From assembly GCA_949361645.1 (NCBI GenBank), contig OX442437.1:4389921-4453920 (forward strand): a stretch of 64,000 nucleotides of DNA, read 5' to 3'. Every line of letters starts with the position of its first letter. The stretch's first letter is position 1. This document shows positions 1 to 10,579 of the stretch, one piece after another. The stretch comes from Spongilla lacustris. Lineage: Eukaryota > Porifera > Demospongiae > Spongillida > Spongillidae. The position numbers were made by a program, and so were the translations under genes. The notes under the pieces were generated by a model. The model searched no databases. It was not told the DNA's origin and saw only the letters and a program-made list of their open reading frames with translations.

Positions 1-380
1 ATAGGTAATCGCGAATAATCGGTTAACCTGCAAAACCTGAAAATCGGTTACACACCCTACCGCCAGTATTGCCATCAACCGATTTATTATACAGGTATAA
101 TACATTTACTCTGCCGGCCAAACGACCGGTATTACTTAAAGCGGGTCAAAAGTTTTAAATCGTGCCGTAACAGAAATAAAAGCATGGAACTGATATACGT
201 AATCATTACGTAATATGGAGAGCTATATTAAAAGCGTTCCCATGGCAATGTTTCATGTTTAACTAGAATTGTGTATCGTACAAGCCGCAAGCTTTCGATT
301 GTCAAAATCTTCATGCAGCAGCAGAATGGGACCAAAAGAGGTGAAGTACATGACGAGAGGAATGCCAAAAGTGATACTAG

Positions 381-2122
381 CGCGGTGATGCCGCGATCGG
401 CCATTATACATGTATGTATAATATATCGATCCGGTCACGTTCACGGCTAACCGTATACCGGATCGTCCCGGTGTCCGGTCACGAACACTGACAGTATCTT
501 AGCAATACGGTCATGTTGGCAGTTTGGCGGGTGGCCGCCTGGATTCAAGACAATTTTTAAAAGCAATAACCATGCACAGCAATATATCATACATTATCAG
601 GGTTGCCGAAGACCAGTTCGGCCTGACAGGTCGGCCTGCCAGGCCGAACTGCATGTCCGCTTGGCCGGACAGGCATGCGCCAACAATTTAAATTTATATC
701 GTATTTTCATGCTCGTCCTTTTAAAACTCTTAGTGTGCTTTGATTTCAGGGTGCTCTGTCTCAGTTTTAAGAAGGAAGCTAAACAAATTACTGACTGTGT
801 CGTATTCGCAGTATTGGAAGTGCTGGAATTCTAAGTGATTTTACTGAAACAAATCTACATACATAAAAGCTAGCATACCTGATCACATACAGAGATGCAG
901 GCCCAAGCTGTCAAGTGTTCCGCATTACCTATATCCTGGTGCATATTGTTGCAACATTTTTATGGAGGTGAAGGAGGGTGGGGGTGGGGTAATCCCCACC
1001 ATTTTAGCATGATGTGCTTCATTGATATGGGTTACATATTCCTATTCCAAATGTCAGAGAAGTGATTAAACATGTACATGCACCATTAGCGAAGTATTGC
1101 GAATAATGGAGTTCACAGGACTGAGAAACTCGCTTTTGTCGTAACCAAAAATGTACTTGTAAGGTTGCAAGTGCAGATCTCTGATCAACACATGCATATG
1201 ACTTTAAAGATCCAGATTATGAGATAATTACATGTATGGCACTCAGCTTGACAAAGAGTTAAAGGGGAAATCTTCATTGTAAAATACTGTTCAATTGGGG
1301 CCTTTTTAGCTTTGAGAGCCGGTTCTTTTATGAGAAAGATAGACCATCTCTTGTGATCAATTACAAGTTTCAACTGCAAAAATAGTTGGACGCCGGTATG
1401 GCTAATTACTTTAAGGCTAGCAGAGCGATGTCGGTGAGGGAAGTTTCATGATGTTATTTAAACGCCAGTTGATTAATTAATAGTTGGTAAATGAATTTAT
1501 GTTCACATAAACGTTAATCAGTGCATAGGACTGGGAACGAAGTGCATTCCAAAGCTACGCCACACCTACTAGTGGCCAATGGCGGCGGATAGGCATTATA
1601 CGTATTTCAGGCATTTGTACCCGATCGAAAGAACATTTAAATTCTATCGAGCGCAAGCTACGGGTTGGACCTCTTTACAAAACTAGTCATTTTCGTTTTT
1701 ATATCAGTCGTGTTTTTCGGTGAAAAAAAAAAAGGTTGAAACCAATCGGTTGAAACACTTATAATTCCCCCTCCGCCACCATGAAATCATTCCGACCAGT
1801 GGGCGTGACGATACACCGGAATGCACCTCGTTCCCAGCTTTGTGGATACTATCATTCAAGGAAACTGGTGAGAGTAAAATTCATTATCGAATTTTCACTT
1901 CGGGTGTATGCTCACAGGTTCCCAGTCCTCGGTCACCCAATAAATTTTCTTCATTGACCGTCCAAATTTTTGGCGGTCCACGGTTGTTCCTCAATTATGC
2001 TGACGGGTTTCGCGAACTAATTCAATTACTGACTTTTCCTGACGGTCACGGACGCGGTCAAGCCAACCGTATCGTCTAGTTTGACGGTTTTGACGGTTGA
2101 CGGGCGAACCGCGGCATCACTA
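381..2122. mobile_element. Non-autonomous hAT-type element in block A
   Basis: An identical 8-bp duplication GATACTAG lies at 373-380 and 2123-2130. The termini are inverted repeats: left GTGATGCCGCG near 386, right CGCGGCATCAC ending at 2120. The right end, read inwards, resembles the CAGTGTTGCCGCGGT terminus of the element at 24672-25876, and subterminal CCGTCAACCG-type motifs are shared with it. I see no convincing transposase ORF inside. The matching insertion is in block C at 51927-53653, whereas block B has an uninterrupted GTGATACTACGA near 10881-10892. Confidence 0.75.
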
Positions 2123-2902
2123 GATACTAGTTTACTACGAATTAGAGTCTTCTCGAGTTTGTAACAATCATTATCTCTGGTACAATGCGGATCCTTAATA
2201 AAAGCGATCTCCAATCCCTTGTTCCCTTCCTTTTTACACCACTATTGCCTTCAAATCCTACAAGGTGTGTTATAACACTTTTAAATCAGTATACCTATAC
2301 ATGTATAACTCACGATTAATATACTACTCCGGCAGTAACCCAAATTCTATTAAATTGCAGCCTATTAATATCTTAGTTAGTTGTACATTATTACATCATG
2401 CTAAATTTATTATATTTTATCTTTTGCCGAATTAAAATAGTATTCCGTGTACATGTAAATACGTACATTGACAGGTAATGCATATGTATTTATTATCTAA
2501 AAGAGCATTGCATTTATTTGTGGACACTATTACGGAGGAGAAAATGGTGGAAACATAGTTATAATACAACCTAGTTAGCATATTTGAAATGTTACAAAAC
2601 TGCTCAATCAGTCACTGGCTTGGAACAGTCTTGCAATTACAAATTGACAATGTAAGTACAAACTATTAGTATCATGTACTGGAATTCACCGAATGATTAC
2701 GCTATCATGATCCTTTTCGCACTCAGAGGAATTATTTATCCCTCATTCCATCACCATACACTAAGATAGATAATGTTTCATTCATGCATCCATGTAATAA
2801 TAATAATAATAATAAAAACACACGCACACAGCACCTACTCGTTCCTATCTTTTTCTTAAATTTACTTAAATTTGATGTAACCATTACAACAGTTAAACAT
2901 AC

Positions 2903-3025
2903 CTACACATGTTTTATTACTTGAAGAAATTTGGTATCCATGGTAGCAACTACAAGCATAGCTTCCATAAGTGTTGTTGCAAATCTGATTGCAGCCACTT
3001 ATATCGAGAGTACATTAATCCATGT
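2903..3025 (-). pseudogene. Decayed calcium-binding EGF exon (block A)
   Basis: This 123-bp stretch has a usable acceptor (CAG before 3025) and a GTATG donor below 2903, the same geometry as the intact EGF exons. Translation gives the EGF cysteine pattern, but the Glu of the opening Asp-x-Asp-Glu-Cys motif is a TAA stop. All six cysteines are otherwise present. It is the counterpart of 12175-12297 in block B. Confidence 0.75.
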
Positions 3026-3112
3026 CTGGTGATGTGAAGTAGTACACAAACATATACTGATAATCCTACATGACAGCACAGAATATTCATAAGCTGCTTT
3101 TATTATGCTTAC

Positions 3113-3215
3113 CTACACACGTTCTAAAATTTAGTAACCAAGGTCGCAATTTCAGACATAGCTTCCAATGGTATTGTTGCAAAACTGATTGCATCCACTT
3201 ATACTCAGAGCACAG
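3113..3215 (-). pseudogene. Decayed EGF exon relic (block A)
   Basis: The donor GTAAGC is intact and the middle reads as EGF (CALSISGCNQFC), but the sequence has lost its 5' acceptor and Asp-Glu start and carries stops after GSYV and GY. It is the counterpart of the intact exon 12389-12511 in block B. A weaker, unspliceable EGF relic follows at about 3310-3420. Confidence 0.65.
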
Positions 3216-3760
3216 AAGTTAAACAAAATATCATACATACTAATGCCCTTATGGTTTGCTTATACAATATTACTTGCTATGTACTTGACCACAAAATTTT
3301 TATTGTAATGATTTATTTGAGGGGAAATTTGGTATCCGACGTACCAACACATAACTTACACGTACATGTACAAGTCATTTTGCATCACTTATACGCACAG
3401 CAAATTTATGTATAGCACATACATACATGTACATGTATATCAATAACCATAGGCCTTTTGTTAATTATATTTCTTCAGAAGTGTACATGTATATAAAGAG
3501 CAATCATATGAAAAGATACTGAACACAGAATACAACAGATGTTCCAAAACTTAAAAGCAAGTTGTAATGTAAACTAAGAATTTAATTGAGTGAATGGTGA
3601 TATGCATAGCTCTCAAGCAATTTGCAAAGTGAAGACTTGTTGTGTGTGAATTGTCTAAATGCACTCAAAGCAATGTTCTCAAGATGCGCTTGGCCTAGTA
3701 ACTCAATGTCTTAAACAAGTCCACTTTGCACAGGCAGGTCTGGATGTTTTGTTACAAGCT

Positions 3761-4515
<755 letters not shown>

Positions 4516-4519
4516 AGTA

Positions 4520-4640
4520 AGCAGAGGAGTAGGGGTAGTGGTAGGTTAAGGGAGGAGTAGGGTAGTATAGTAGGTAAGGGGAGGGGTAGGGGTAGCAATA
4601 GGTAAGGGCAGGAGTAGATAAGCTAGAGGAGGCCTAGCAG
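4520..4640. repeat. Purine-rich minisatellite
   Basis: Degenerate tandem units of the type GTAGTAGGTAAGGGGAGGAG cover this stretch. The same unit recurs at 4848-4960 and 5416-5730. Confidence 0.7.
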
Positions 4641-4847
4641 GACCTGTAATACAAGTAGTAATTTGTTAGGCTTTGAGTTCATGTACTGTGATGTACAGCA
4701 ATGTGTACTTGTTTTTGTAAAGAATCCCTTCAACTGTTGTCCCATAACTTCTTTGTTTTAACGTAAATACTTAAACAGCATATGGTGGGATTGGATTGGA
4801 GGAGTGACACCATCTGATTTTCTCTCATCCTTACTCGGAGGATTAGT

Positions 4848-4960
4848 GATAAAAGGAGGAGTAGGAATAGGGATAGTAGTAGGTAAGGGGAGGAGTAGGG
4901 GTAATAAAAATATGGAGAGGAGTATAGTAGTAGTAAGGGGAGGAGTAGGGAGGGGTACAC
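4848..4960. repeat. Purine-rich minisatellite
   Basis: Tandem GGAGGAGTAGGGGTA-like units. The open frames across it on both strands are low-complexity artefacts. Confidence 0.65.
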
Positions 4961-5039
4961 ACCCAACGATGCAACTGTTTGCACCAAAAATGCTACTTAT
5001 ATTAAATGGACCAAATATGATAGACCTTAACCAGACTGT

Positions 5040-5335
5040 TAAAAAATGATACATGTAATCCAGATTATTATAAACTATCATAAAGTCATTCTGCAGCATA
5101 TTTTAGCACAGTGGTACATTATTACATCATGTTCAATTAATGCCTGATTAAAATAGTCGATGAATATTAACAAAATAACTACAACCGCCTTAAAATGTAT
5201 ATATGAAATGAAACAAGATATGAAGCAGATAAAAACAGCCACTAACACTTGATACTGAGAACTATCCAACAGCAAACTAATGCTTATGTGTTCTATTAAG
5301 TACATCTACATGTAGGCTTTACATTACATTACATA
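5040..5335. repeat. Stray copy of the receptor-gene 3' flank
   Basis: About 290 bases match the sequence just downstream of the tail exon in block C (54515-54978): the same string of landmarks (GTAATCCAGATTATTATAAA, CCTGATTAAAATA, AAAACAGCCACTAACACTTG, the tract before the stop codon). The match ends exactly where the coding tail exon would start, so no coding sequence was copied. It is flanked by an inverted pair at about 4969-5022 and 5338-5400. Confidence 0.7.
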
Positions 5336-5415
5336 TGTACCAAATATGGGGTTATATTTGGTCCATTTAATATACGTAGCATTTTTGATACAATCAGTTG
5401 CAACCTTTGTGTGTG

Positions 5416-5730
5416 TAGAAGTAGGTAAGGGAAGAGTATGGTAGTGTGGGAGATTAGGGATAGTAGTAGGTAAGTAAGGTAAGAAGAGGAGTAGGGGTAG
5501 TAGTAGGTAAGGAAAGGAATAGGTGTAGTAGGTAAGAGGAGTATTTTAGTGGTAGTAGTAGGTAAGGGAGGAGTGGGGGTAGTAGGACGTAAGGGGAGGA
5601 GTGGGGGTAGTAGTACATAAGGGGAGGAGTGGGGGTAGTAGTAGGTAAGGGGAGGAGTGGGGGTAGTAGTAGGTAAGGGGAGGAGTGAGAGTAGTAGTAG
5701 GTAAGGGGAGGAGAGAGGGTAGTAGCAATT
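5416..5730. repeat. Purine-rich minisatellite, about 28-bp unit
   Basis: Regular tandem copies of GTAGTAGGTAAGGGGAGGAG followed by a G-run, most uniform between 5560 and 5710. One strand is almost all purine plus T. Confidence 0.75.
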
Positions 5731-5965
5731 TCAAATTGCCAGTTGGTTAAAATCAGTCAGTTGTTTTGGCTATGCCAGCTATGGCAAAACCTAAAGTTTC
5801 CTTCTCAGTACGATATCAAAGTACGTGCATGAATTTAATCAACACATAAAGGCTCTAAAATGATTTGTATAGCTCCATTACTAAAAAAATAATAATAAAA
5901 CAGTTTAGCCCACGTGGCCATTTAAAATAGCGTGTTAGTCCTCAAAAGCAGACGTATTCCTCAAG

Positions 5966-6099
5966 TGTGATATACCCCCGTAGGCCTATCGTTGAGTCTG
6001 ACAAAATGAGTATATCAACTAATAATCACTCGATATCACACTATTAAGTACTCCTAATCACGCATGCGCAGCATACATATAATAGTTCCATATACTACA
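5966..6099 (-). repeat. gypsy-1 3' LTR (134 bp)
   Basis: I find no difference from 10225-10358. The LTR contains ACGCATGCGCAG, an NRF1-like palindromic core. No obvious AATAAA signal is seen. Confidence 0.93.
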
Positions 6100-6112
6100 C
6101 TCCTCTCCCCTT
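6100..6112 (-). promoter_or_regulatory. gypsy-1 polypurine tract
   Basis: On the minus strand AAGGGGAGAGGAG runs directly into the 3' LTR, which is where plus-strand priming is expected in LTR elements. Confidence 0.85.
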
Positions 6113-8567
6113 AATATCTGTCTGGTGGTCTTCTGTTTTGTCTCAGCTGATAACGATGTGTAGTTACTGCTACCTCTGGTTTTCTTGCTACTTCCACCCT
6201 TCCATCTGTTTCTGCGTTCTCTTCTGTTATTTCCACTCTTTCGTCTTTTTCTTCTGGTATGTCCAGCTCCACCTGTTCCTTTTCTCCTTCTGGTATGTCC
6301 AGCTCCACCTGTTCCTTTTCTCCTTCTGGTGTGTCCAGCTCCGCCTGTACTCCCGCTTCTTCTTCCAAATCTGTACACTTTTCTTTATTAACCAATTCCT
6401 TGGCAGGTTGCTTTCTTTGTTCTTCTAACACCGCTGATTTTCTTTCTCTCTCCTCCGCTCTCCTTAGATGGTCGATATGTCTTCTCCACATTCTCCCATC
6501 CGCTAACTCCACTATATACGATGCCGGTCCTGAACCCTGCTTAATTTTTCCTTTTATCCATCTCTCCCCCACCCCAAAATTTCTTGCCCACACAACATTA
6601 TTTGGTTCCAACTCTCTCTCTCTCGTATTTTTGTCATGCCACTCTTTTTGTTCCTCTTGCTTCTTCCGCACGATCTGCTCAGTAGTTTCACGAAGGAGGT
6701 CCAACCTGGTCCTCAGCTCTCTCTGTAGGAAAAGACTACTAGGGGAAACATTAGTAACACTGTGTGGTGTACTGCGATACGCTAACAAAAATGAAGACAA
6801 TCTATGTTGCCATGTTTGCCCGCTGTTCTTCATGGCTTCCATCGCTCTTTTGAATGACTGCACGAACCGTTCCACTAGTCCGTTTGTCGCTGGGTGATAG
6901 GGGGCACTTCGAATATGCTTTATCCCATTATTTAACATGAACTCTTCGAACTCTTTTGCAACAAACTGTGGGCCATTATCCGACACCAACTGTTCTGGCA
7001 GTCCATAGGACGCAAAGATGTGACGAAGAATCTCGATCGTCTTTTGCGCTGTTGTACTTGTCATCTCGTACACCTCTGGCCATTTAGAGTGAGCGTCCAT
7101 CAACAAGAAAAACATCTTCCCACATAACGGTCCCGCAAAGTCCACGTGAACTCTTTTCCATGGCCTGTCTGGCCACGTCCACGGTTGCATTGGAGCCAGG
7201 GGTAGGGATTTCTTCATGGCCTGACAACAATCGCATGACCTAACACATGCTTCAATGTCCCGATCTATGTTAGGCCACCACACATGACTTCTTGCTAGGG
7301 CTTTCATCCTGGACATGCCCGGATGGTTCTGATGTAATTCCGATAAGACCTTCTCTTGTAACTTTCGAGGTATCACAACTCGCATTCCCCACAGCAAGGT
7401 GTGATTTTCCATGGTTAGTTCGGTCTTCTTGTCTTCATATGGTTGTAACTCTGCTGCGACCCTTTCTGGCCATCCTTTTTGAAGGTACATCATTACCTTG
7501 CTCAGATCCTTGTCATGTCGGCTTTCATTTTGTAACTGTCCCGTAGTTACCGGGAGCGTTTCTATTTGTACCATGTTGAACATGCTAGCTTCTGTTTCCT
7601 CTTCTTCGTTTTCTTCACCTTTCAACGGCAGTCTGGACAACCCATCTGCGTTTCCGTGTTCTTCCGTTGGCCTAAACTTCACGTCATACTGATACGCTGA
7701 AAGTATTAATGCCCATCTTTGTAACCTGGACGCTGCCACCACAGGTAATCCGGTCTTTGGACCAAAAATGGTTGTTAATGGTTTGTGATCCGTTAACAAA
7801 AGAAATTTTCGTCCATACAAATACACGTGAAATCTTTTTACCCCAAAGATGATAGCTAGGGCCTCTTTTTCTATCTGTGCATAATTTTGTTCTGCATCCG
7901 ACAATGTCCGCGACGCGAACGCTATTGGCCTTTCCGTTCCTTCTTCACTCACTTGCGTTAACACTGCCCCTACACCATAACTTGATGCATCTGTAGCCAG
8001 TCTCAAAGACAACTTGGGATTATAATGTACTAGAACCTTGGAAGATGTCAACATGCCTTTAGCTGCTAAAAAGGCTTGACTACATTCTTTCGACCACTGC
8101 CATCTGCTGTTCTTCTTCAGCAATGCGTATAACGGGGAAATAGTTGTCGACAGGTTAGGCAGAAATTTGGAATAATAATTCACCATTCCTAAAAACGACT
8201 TTAATTCTGCCACATTCCTCGGTTGTGGAACTTTCACCATAGCTTCTATTTTGCTTTCAAGCGGGTGCAAACCTTCTGCGTCAATCCTATGCCCCAAGAA
8301 TTCAACAGAGTTGGCCATGAATACACACTTGCTCTTTCTCACAGTAATGCCATGAGTCTTCAGACGCTCCAAAACTAGCTCCAGATTTCTCAGGTGTTCT
8401 TCTTCACTACCTCCTGTTACCAAAATATCATCAATGTAGCAAACCGTTCTTGGTACGCCTTGTAACACGGAGTCCATGAGTTTCTGGAAAATTGCGGGAG
8501 CCGATGCAATTCCGAACGGTAATCGGGAGTATTGATACAGACCCTTGTGTGTATTAATAGTACACAT
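6111..8567 (-). CDS. gypsy-1 pol: reverse transcriptase, RNase H, integrase
   Basis: 818 codons from the first ATG, but the open frame extends upstream to the frame change at about 8633-8641, so this ATG is not the biological start. In order: the RT block with YIDD at about residue 43, RNase H (TDASSYGVGAVL, later TDHKPL), the integrase zinc finger (HHCC; HPG...H...CDCC near 7210-7330), and the integrase core with all three acidic positions visible (VDFAGP, SDNGPQF and the Glu of NGLVER). A GPY/F-like module follows (ERWIKGKIKQGSGP). The C-terminus is a charged tail with 12-residue tandem repeats (ELDIPEGEKEQV). The frame is open throughout, in keeping with a young copy. Confidence 0.93.
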   Translation of the reverse strand: MCTINTHKGLYQYSRLPFGIASAPAIFQKLMDSVLQGVPRTVCYIDDILVTGGSEEEHLRNLELVLERLKTHGITVRKSKCVFMANSVEFLGHRIDAEGLHPLESKIEAMVKVPQPRNVAELKSFLGMVNYYSKFLPNLSTTISPLYALLKKNSRWQWSKECSQAFLAAKGMLTSSKVLVHYNPKLSLRLATDASSYGVGAVLTQVSEEGTERPIAFASRTLSDAEQNYAQIEKEALAIIFGVKRFHVYLYGRKFLLLTDHKPLTTIFGPKTGLPVVAASRLQRWALILSAYQYDVKFRPTEEHGNADGLSRLPLKGEENEEEETEASMFNMVQIETLPVTTGQLQNESRHDKDLSKVMMYLQKGWPERVAAELQPYEDKKTELTMENHTLLWGMRVVIPRKLQEKVLSELHQNHPGMSRMKALARSHVWWPNIDRDIEACVRSCDCCQAMKKSLPLAPMQPWTWPDRPWKRVHVDFAGPLCGKMFFLLMDAHSKWPEVYEMTSTTAQKTIEILRHIFASYGLPEQLVSDNGPQFVAKEFEEFMLNNGIKHIRSAPYHPATNGLVERFVQSFKRAMEAMKNSGQTWQHRLSSFLLAYRSTPHSVTNVSPSSLFLQRELRTRLDLLRETTEQIVRKKQEEQKEWHDKNTRERELEPNNVVWARNFGVGERWIKGKIKQGSGPASYIVELADGRMWRRHIDHLRRAEERERKSAVLEEQRKQPAKELVNKEKCTDLEEEAGVQAELDTPEGEKEQVELDIPEGEKEQVELDIPEEKDERVEITEENAETDGRVEVARKPEVAVTTHRYQLRQNRRPPDRY
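6256..6345 (-). repeat. 36-bp coding tandem repeat in the pol tail
   Basis: The segment encoding ELDIPEGEKEQV is repeated about two and a half times in frame, near the C-terminus of gypsy-1 pol. Because the unit is a multiple of three, copy number can change without breaking the frame. Confidence 0.85.
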
Positions 8568-10207
8568 TTTTCTTGATTCTTTATCCAGAGGAAGTTGTTG
8601 ATACGCGTTAGACAGGTCAAGTTTTGTGAACTGTTTCCCCCAGACAGCGTAGCAAATAATTCCTCAGGAATCGGTAGGGGGTACTGGTCTACATGCAGGG
8701 CAGCATTCACCGTTACTTTATAATCCCCACATATTCTTATACTTCGGTCTGGCTTTGGAATTGGTACAATGGGTGTTGCCCATTCACTGTGATTGACTGG
8801 ACAGATAACTCCTGTTTTCTCAAGCCGCTCAAGCTCCCTTTCAATCTGTTCTTTTATTGCAAAGGGTACTGACCTAGGTCTACAAAAAATGGGCTGAGCT
8901 CCCTCTTTCAGCACTAGCCTTGCTTTAAATGGATGTATCTCACCTAGGTTGTCATTAAACACTTCTGGAAAACCATTTACCAAAGCTTCCACCTTATCTG
9001 CTACTCCTTTATTCTCTCTAATCCCCTTGCTGTTTATTATGGGAGGAGTTACAAGTGCATTTATTTGATGCCATTGTATTCTAAACATCTTCAGCCAATC
9101 TCTGCCCAGCAAACTAGGACCTTTTCCAGCTACCACAACTAATCTACAATGCCTTTCTTGCTTTCCCAGCCTGACCCTTACCCGAACTTCTCCGCATACC
9201 TGTATTCTCTGAGTTGTATATGTGGCAAGCTTCAGTGCAGACTCTGTCAGCAGTAGTTTTGGAAACTTTTCCCTATAGACCTCTTCGGAAATGATAGTCA
9301 CTGCGGCCCCCGTGTCTATTTCCATCATCAAACTTTCTCCATTGACTTCCATCTTCACCATGTATGCACTCGTTTCCGAGGTGCCCTGTGACTTAAACAA
9401 TGAGCCCATTGTTCCCTCACACAATGTATCAATTACATGATACCCGTGACCTTTGATATCATCTTCACCTTGTTTATCCACCCATTTTAGCTCTTCTTTT
9501 TCCTGTCTTGCCTTACAGTTGGCTTCAATGTGGCCCTTCTTGTGGCACCTATAACATACTGCATTTTTAAAACGACAATGCTCAGATTGATGCCCCTTTT
9601 TCCCACAATGCCAACACACCCGCCCCCGTTGTGCCGGACTATTACCGTACTCCTGAATCTTCTGTACCGGTACTTCTGAGACTTTAACCTCTTGACTGCT
9701 CTTCTGAGCTGCTTCCATGCCTCGAGCTATTTGCACTGCCTTCTCAAAGTCCAGGTTCGCTTCTGACAGTAGCCTCCTTTGTATAACTTCGTTTGCCAGT
9801 CCGCATACGAAACGGTCTCTCAACGCCTCTGCCAAAAATGCTCCAAACGCACACGTACCCGCTAATCGTTTAAGCTCTGCTACATACTCCAAAACTGACT
9901 CTCCATTACCTTGGTTACGCCGGTTGAAATGGAAACGTTCGACTACGACCAGACGCTTCGGTTCGAAGTGTTCAGTAAGGGCAGTCACCAGCTGTTCATA
10001 CGTCTTATCTCCAGGTACTTCCGGATGCAGCAAACTCCTGAGCAAGGTATACGTCCGACTGCCAATCACGCTGAGAAGCACTGCCGCTCGTCTAGCTGTT
10101 GGTATCTCGTTAGCAATGAAAAACTGCGAAAGTCTTTCCAAATACACCGTGATAGACTCCAGTTCCGACTGAAACTCCGATATTTGGCCTACGGATACCG
10201 CAGCCAT
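8417..10207 (-). CDS. gypsy-1 gag-protease and start of RT
   Basis: The ATG at 10205-10207 overlaps the end of the primer-binding site, so there is almost no leader. Residues 1 to about 180 are a capsid-like helical region. Two CCHC zinc knuckles follow at about residues 196-230 (CWHCGKKGHQSEHC, CYRCHKKGHIEANC). The aspartic protease motif DTGAAVTII is at about residue 296. The early RT region follows (CRPRSVPFA, then the GDYKVTVN block). Family-like sequence stops at about codon 524, where the RT reading moves to the -1 frame. The residues after that point are out-of-frame translation of the same RT region. Confidence 0.9.
   Translation of the reverse strand: MAAVSVGQISEFQSELESITVYLERLSQFFIANEIPTARRAAVLLSVIGSRTYTLLRSLLHPEVPGDKTYEQLVTALTEHFEPKRLVVVERFHFNRRNQGNGESVLEYVAELKRLAGTCAFGAFLAEALRDRFVCGLANEVIQRRLLSEANLDFEKAVQIARGMEAAQKSSQEVKVSEVPVQKIQEYGNSPAQRGRVCWHCGKKGHQSEHCRFKNAVCYRCHKKGHIEANCKARQEKEELKWVDKQGEDDIKGHGYHVIDTLCEGTMGSLFKSQGTSETSAYMVKMEVNGESLMMEIDTGAAVTIISEEVYREKFPKLLLTESALKLATYTTQRIQVCGEVRVRVRLGKQERHCRLVVVAGKGPSLLGRDWLKMFRIQWHQINALVTPPIINSKGIRENKGVADKVEALVNGFPEVFNDNLGEIHPFKARLVLKEGAQPIFCRPRSVPFAIKEQIERELERLEKTGVICPVNHSEWATPIVPIPKPDRSIRICGDYKVTVNAALHVDQYPLPIPEELFATLSGGNSSQNLTCLTRINNFLWIKNQEKCVLLIHTRVCINTPDYRSELHRLPQFSRNSWTPCYKAYQERFATLMIFW
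8633..8641 (-). promoter_or_regulatory. -1 frame change at a slippery-type heptamer inside RT
   Basis: The minus strand reads a G-run followed by AAAC. In the gag-pol frame the codons are GGA AAC preceded by G, which fits the X XXY YYZ pattern of -1 frameshift sites. The downstream pol frame is exactly -1 relative to the upstream one. The position, in the middle of the RT domain, is not where such sites normally lie, so a one-base loss in the G-run is an equally good explanation. Confidence 0.6.
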
Positions 10208-10223
10208 CCCACCCTCGTCGCCA
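10206..10223 (-). promoter_or_regulatory. gypsy-1 primer-binding site, tRNA-Ser type
   Basis: On the minus strand TGGCGACGAGGGTGGGAT begins one base after the LTR. It is complementary to a tRNA 3' end of the metazoan tRNA-Ser(GCT) type, judged from memory of that tRNA. Its last bases overlap the gag ATG. Confidence 0.75.
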
Positions 10224-10224
10224 A

Positions 10225-10358
10225 TGTGATATACCCCCGTAGGCCTATCGTTGAGTCTGACAAAATGAGTATATCAACTAATAATCACTCGATATCACAC
10301 TATTAAGTACTCCTAATCACGCATGCGCAGCATACATATAATAGTTCCATATACTACA
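10225..10358 (-). repeat. gypsy-1 5' LTR (134 bp)
   Basis: Identical to 5966-6099 by eye. The flanking TCAAG at 10359-10363 matches the one at 5961-5965. Confidence 0.93.
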
Positions 10359-10579
10359 TCAAGATCTCGTCAGATAGAACGGCATGTCTAAAATTTTGTG
10401 TCAAAAATAATCTTTCGTACAAGTCACAGTGAGCTATATGCATTACTCCTCCAGATCCGATCCTCTAAACATTTTAAAGGCAAATTGTCTTTACAGGTCC
10501 ACAAATTCTTCCCTATAATATTACCGAACCAGGCAATCGATGTCCCGTGACGAGGTCGAGGAATACCGTACTATGTAAG

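Larger units (their letters stand above)
1..3760 (-). repeat. Block A: decayed duplicate of the receptor-gene 3' region
   Basis: This stretch is collinear with block B (about 10580-12960) and block C (about 51690-56800). Shared landmarks are the 5' flank around 180-375, intron text around 2270-2480 and 2560-2760, and three EGF exon relics at 2903-3025, 3113-3215 and 3310-3420. The transmembrane and tail exons present in B and C are missing: the sequence jumps from about 2525 directly to intron text lying upstream of the transmembrane exon in the other copies. No coding exon is intact, so I treat it as a pseudogene block. A hAT-type insertion occupies 381-2122. Confidence 0.75.
5966..10358 (-). 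mobile_element. Ty3/gypsy LTR retrotransposon, recent insertion (gypsy-1)
   Basis: The element is complete. It is flanked by TCAAG at 5961-5965 and 10359-10363. Its two 134-bp LTRs (5966-6099 and 10225-10358) read as identical, begin TG and end CA on the plus strand, and are unusually short. A purine tract (AAGGGGAGAGGAG, minus strand) abuts the 3' LTR, and an 18-nt primer-binding site lies one base from the 5' LTR. Coding order on the minus strand is gag with two zinc knuckles, protease, reverse transcriptase, RNase H, integrase. Coding is split into two overlapping frames with the break inside the RT domain. Confidence 0.93.

Noticed and set aside
6185..6897. Plus-strand open frames opposite gypsy-1 pol
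   Set aside because: They mirror the minus-strand pol codons and encode no recognisable domain.
9717..10306. Plus-strand open frames opposite gypsy-1 gag
   Set aside because: Antisense shadows of gag; no independent features.
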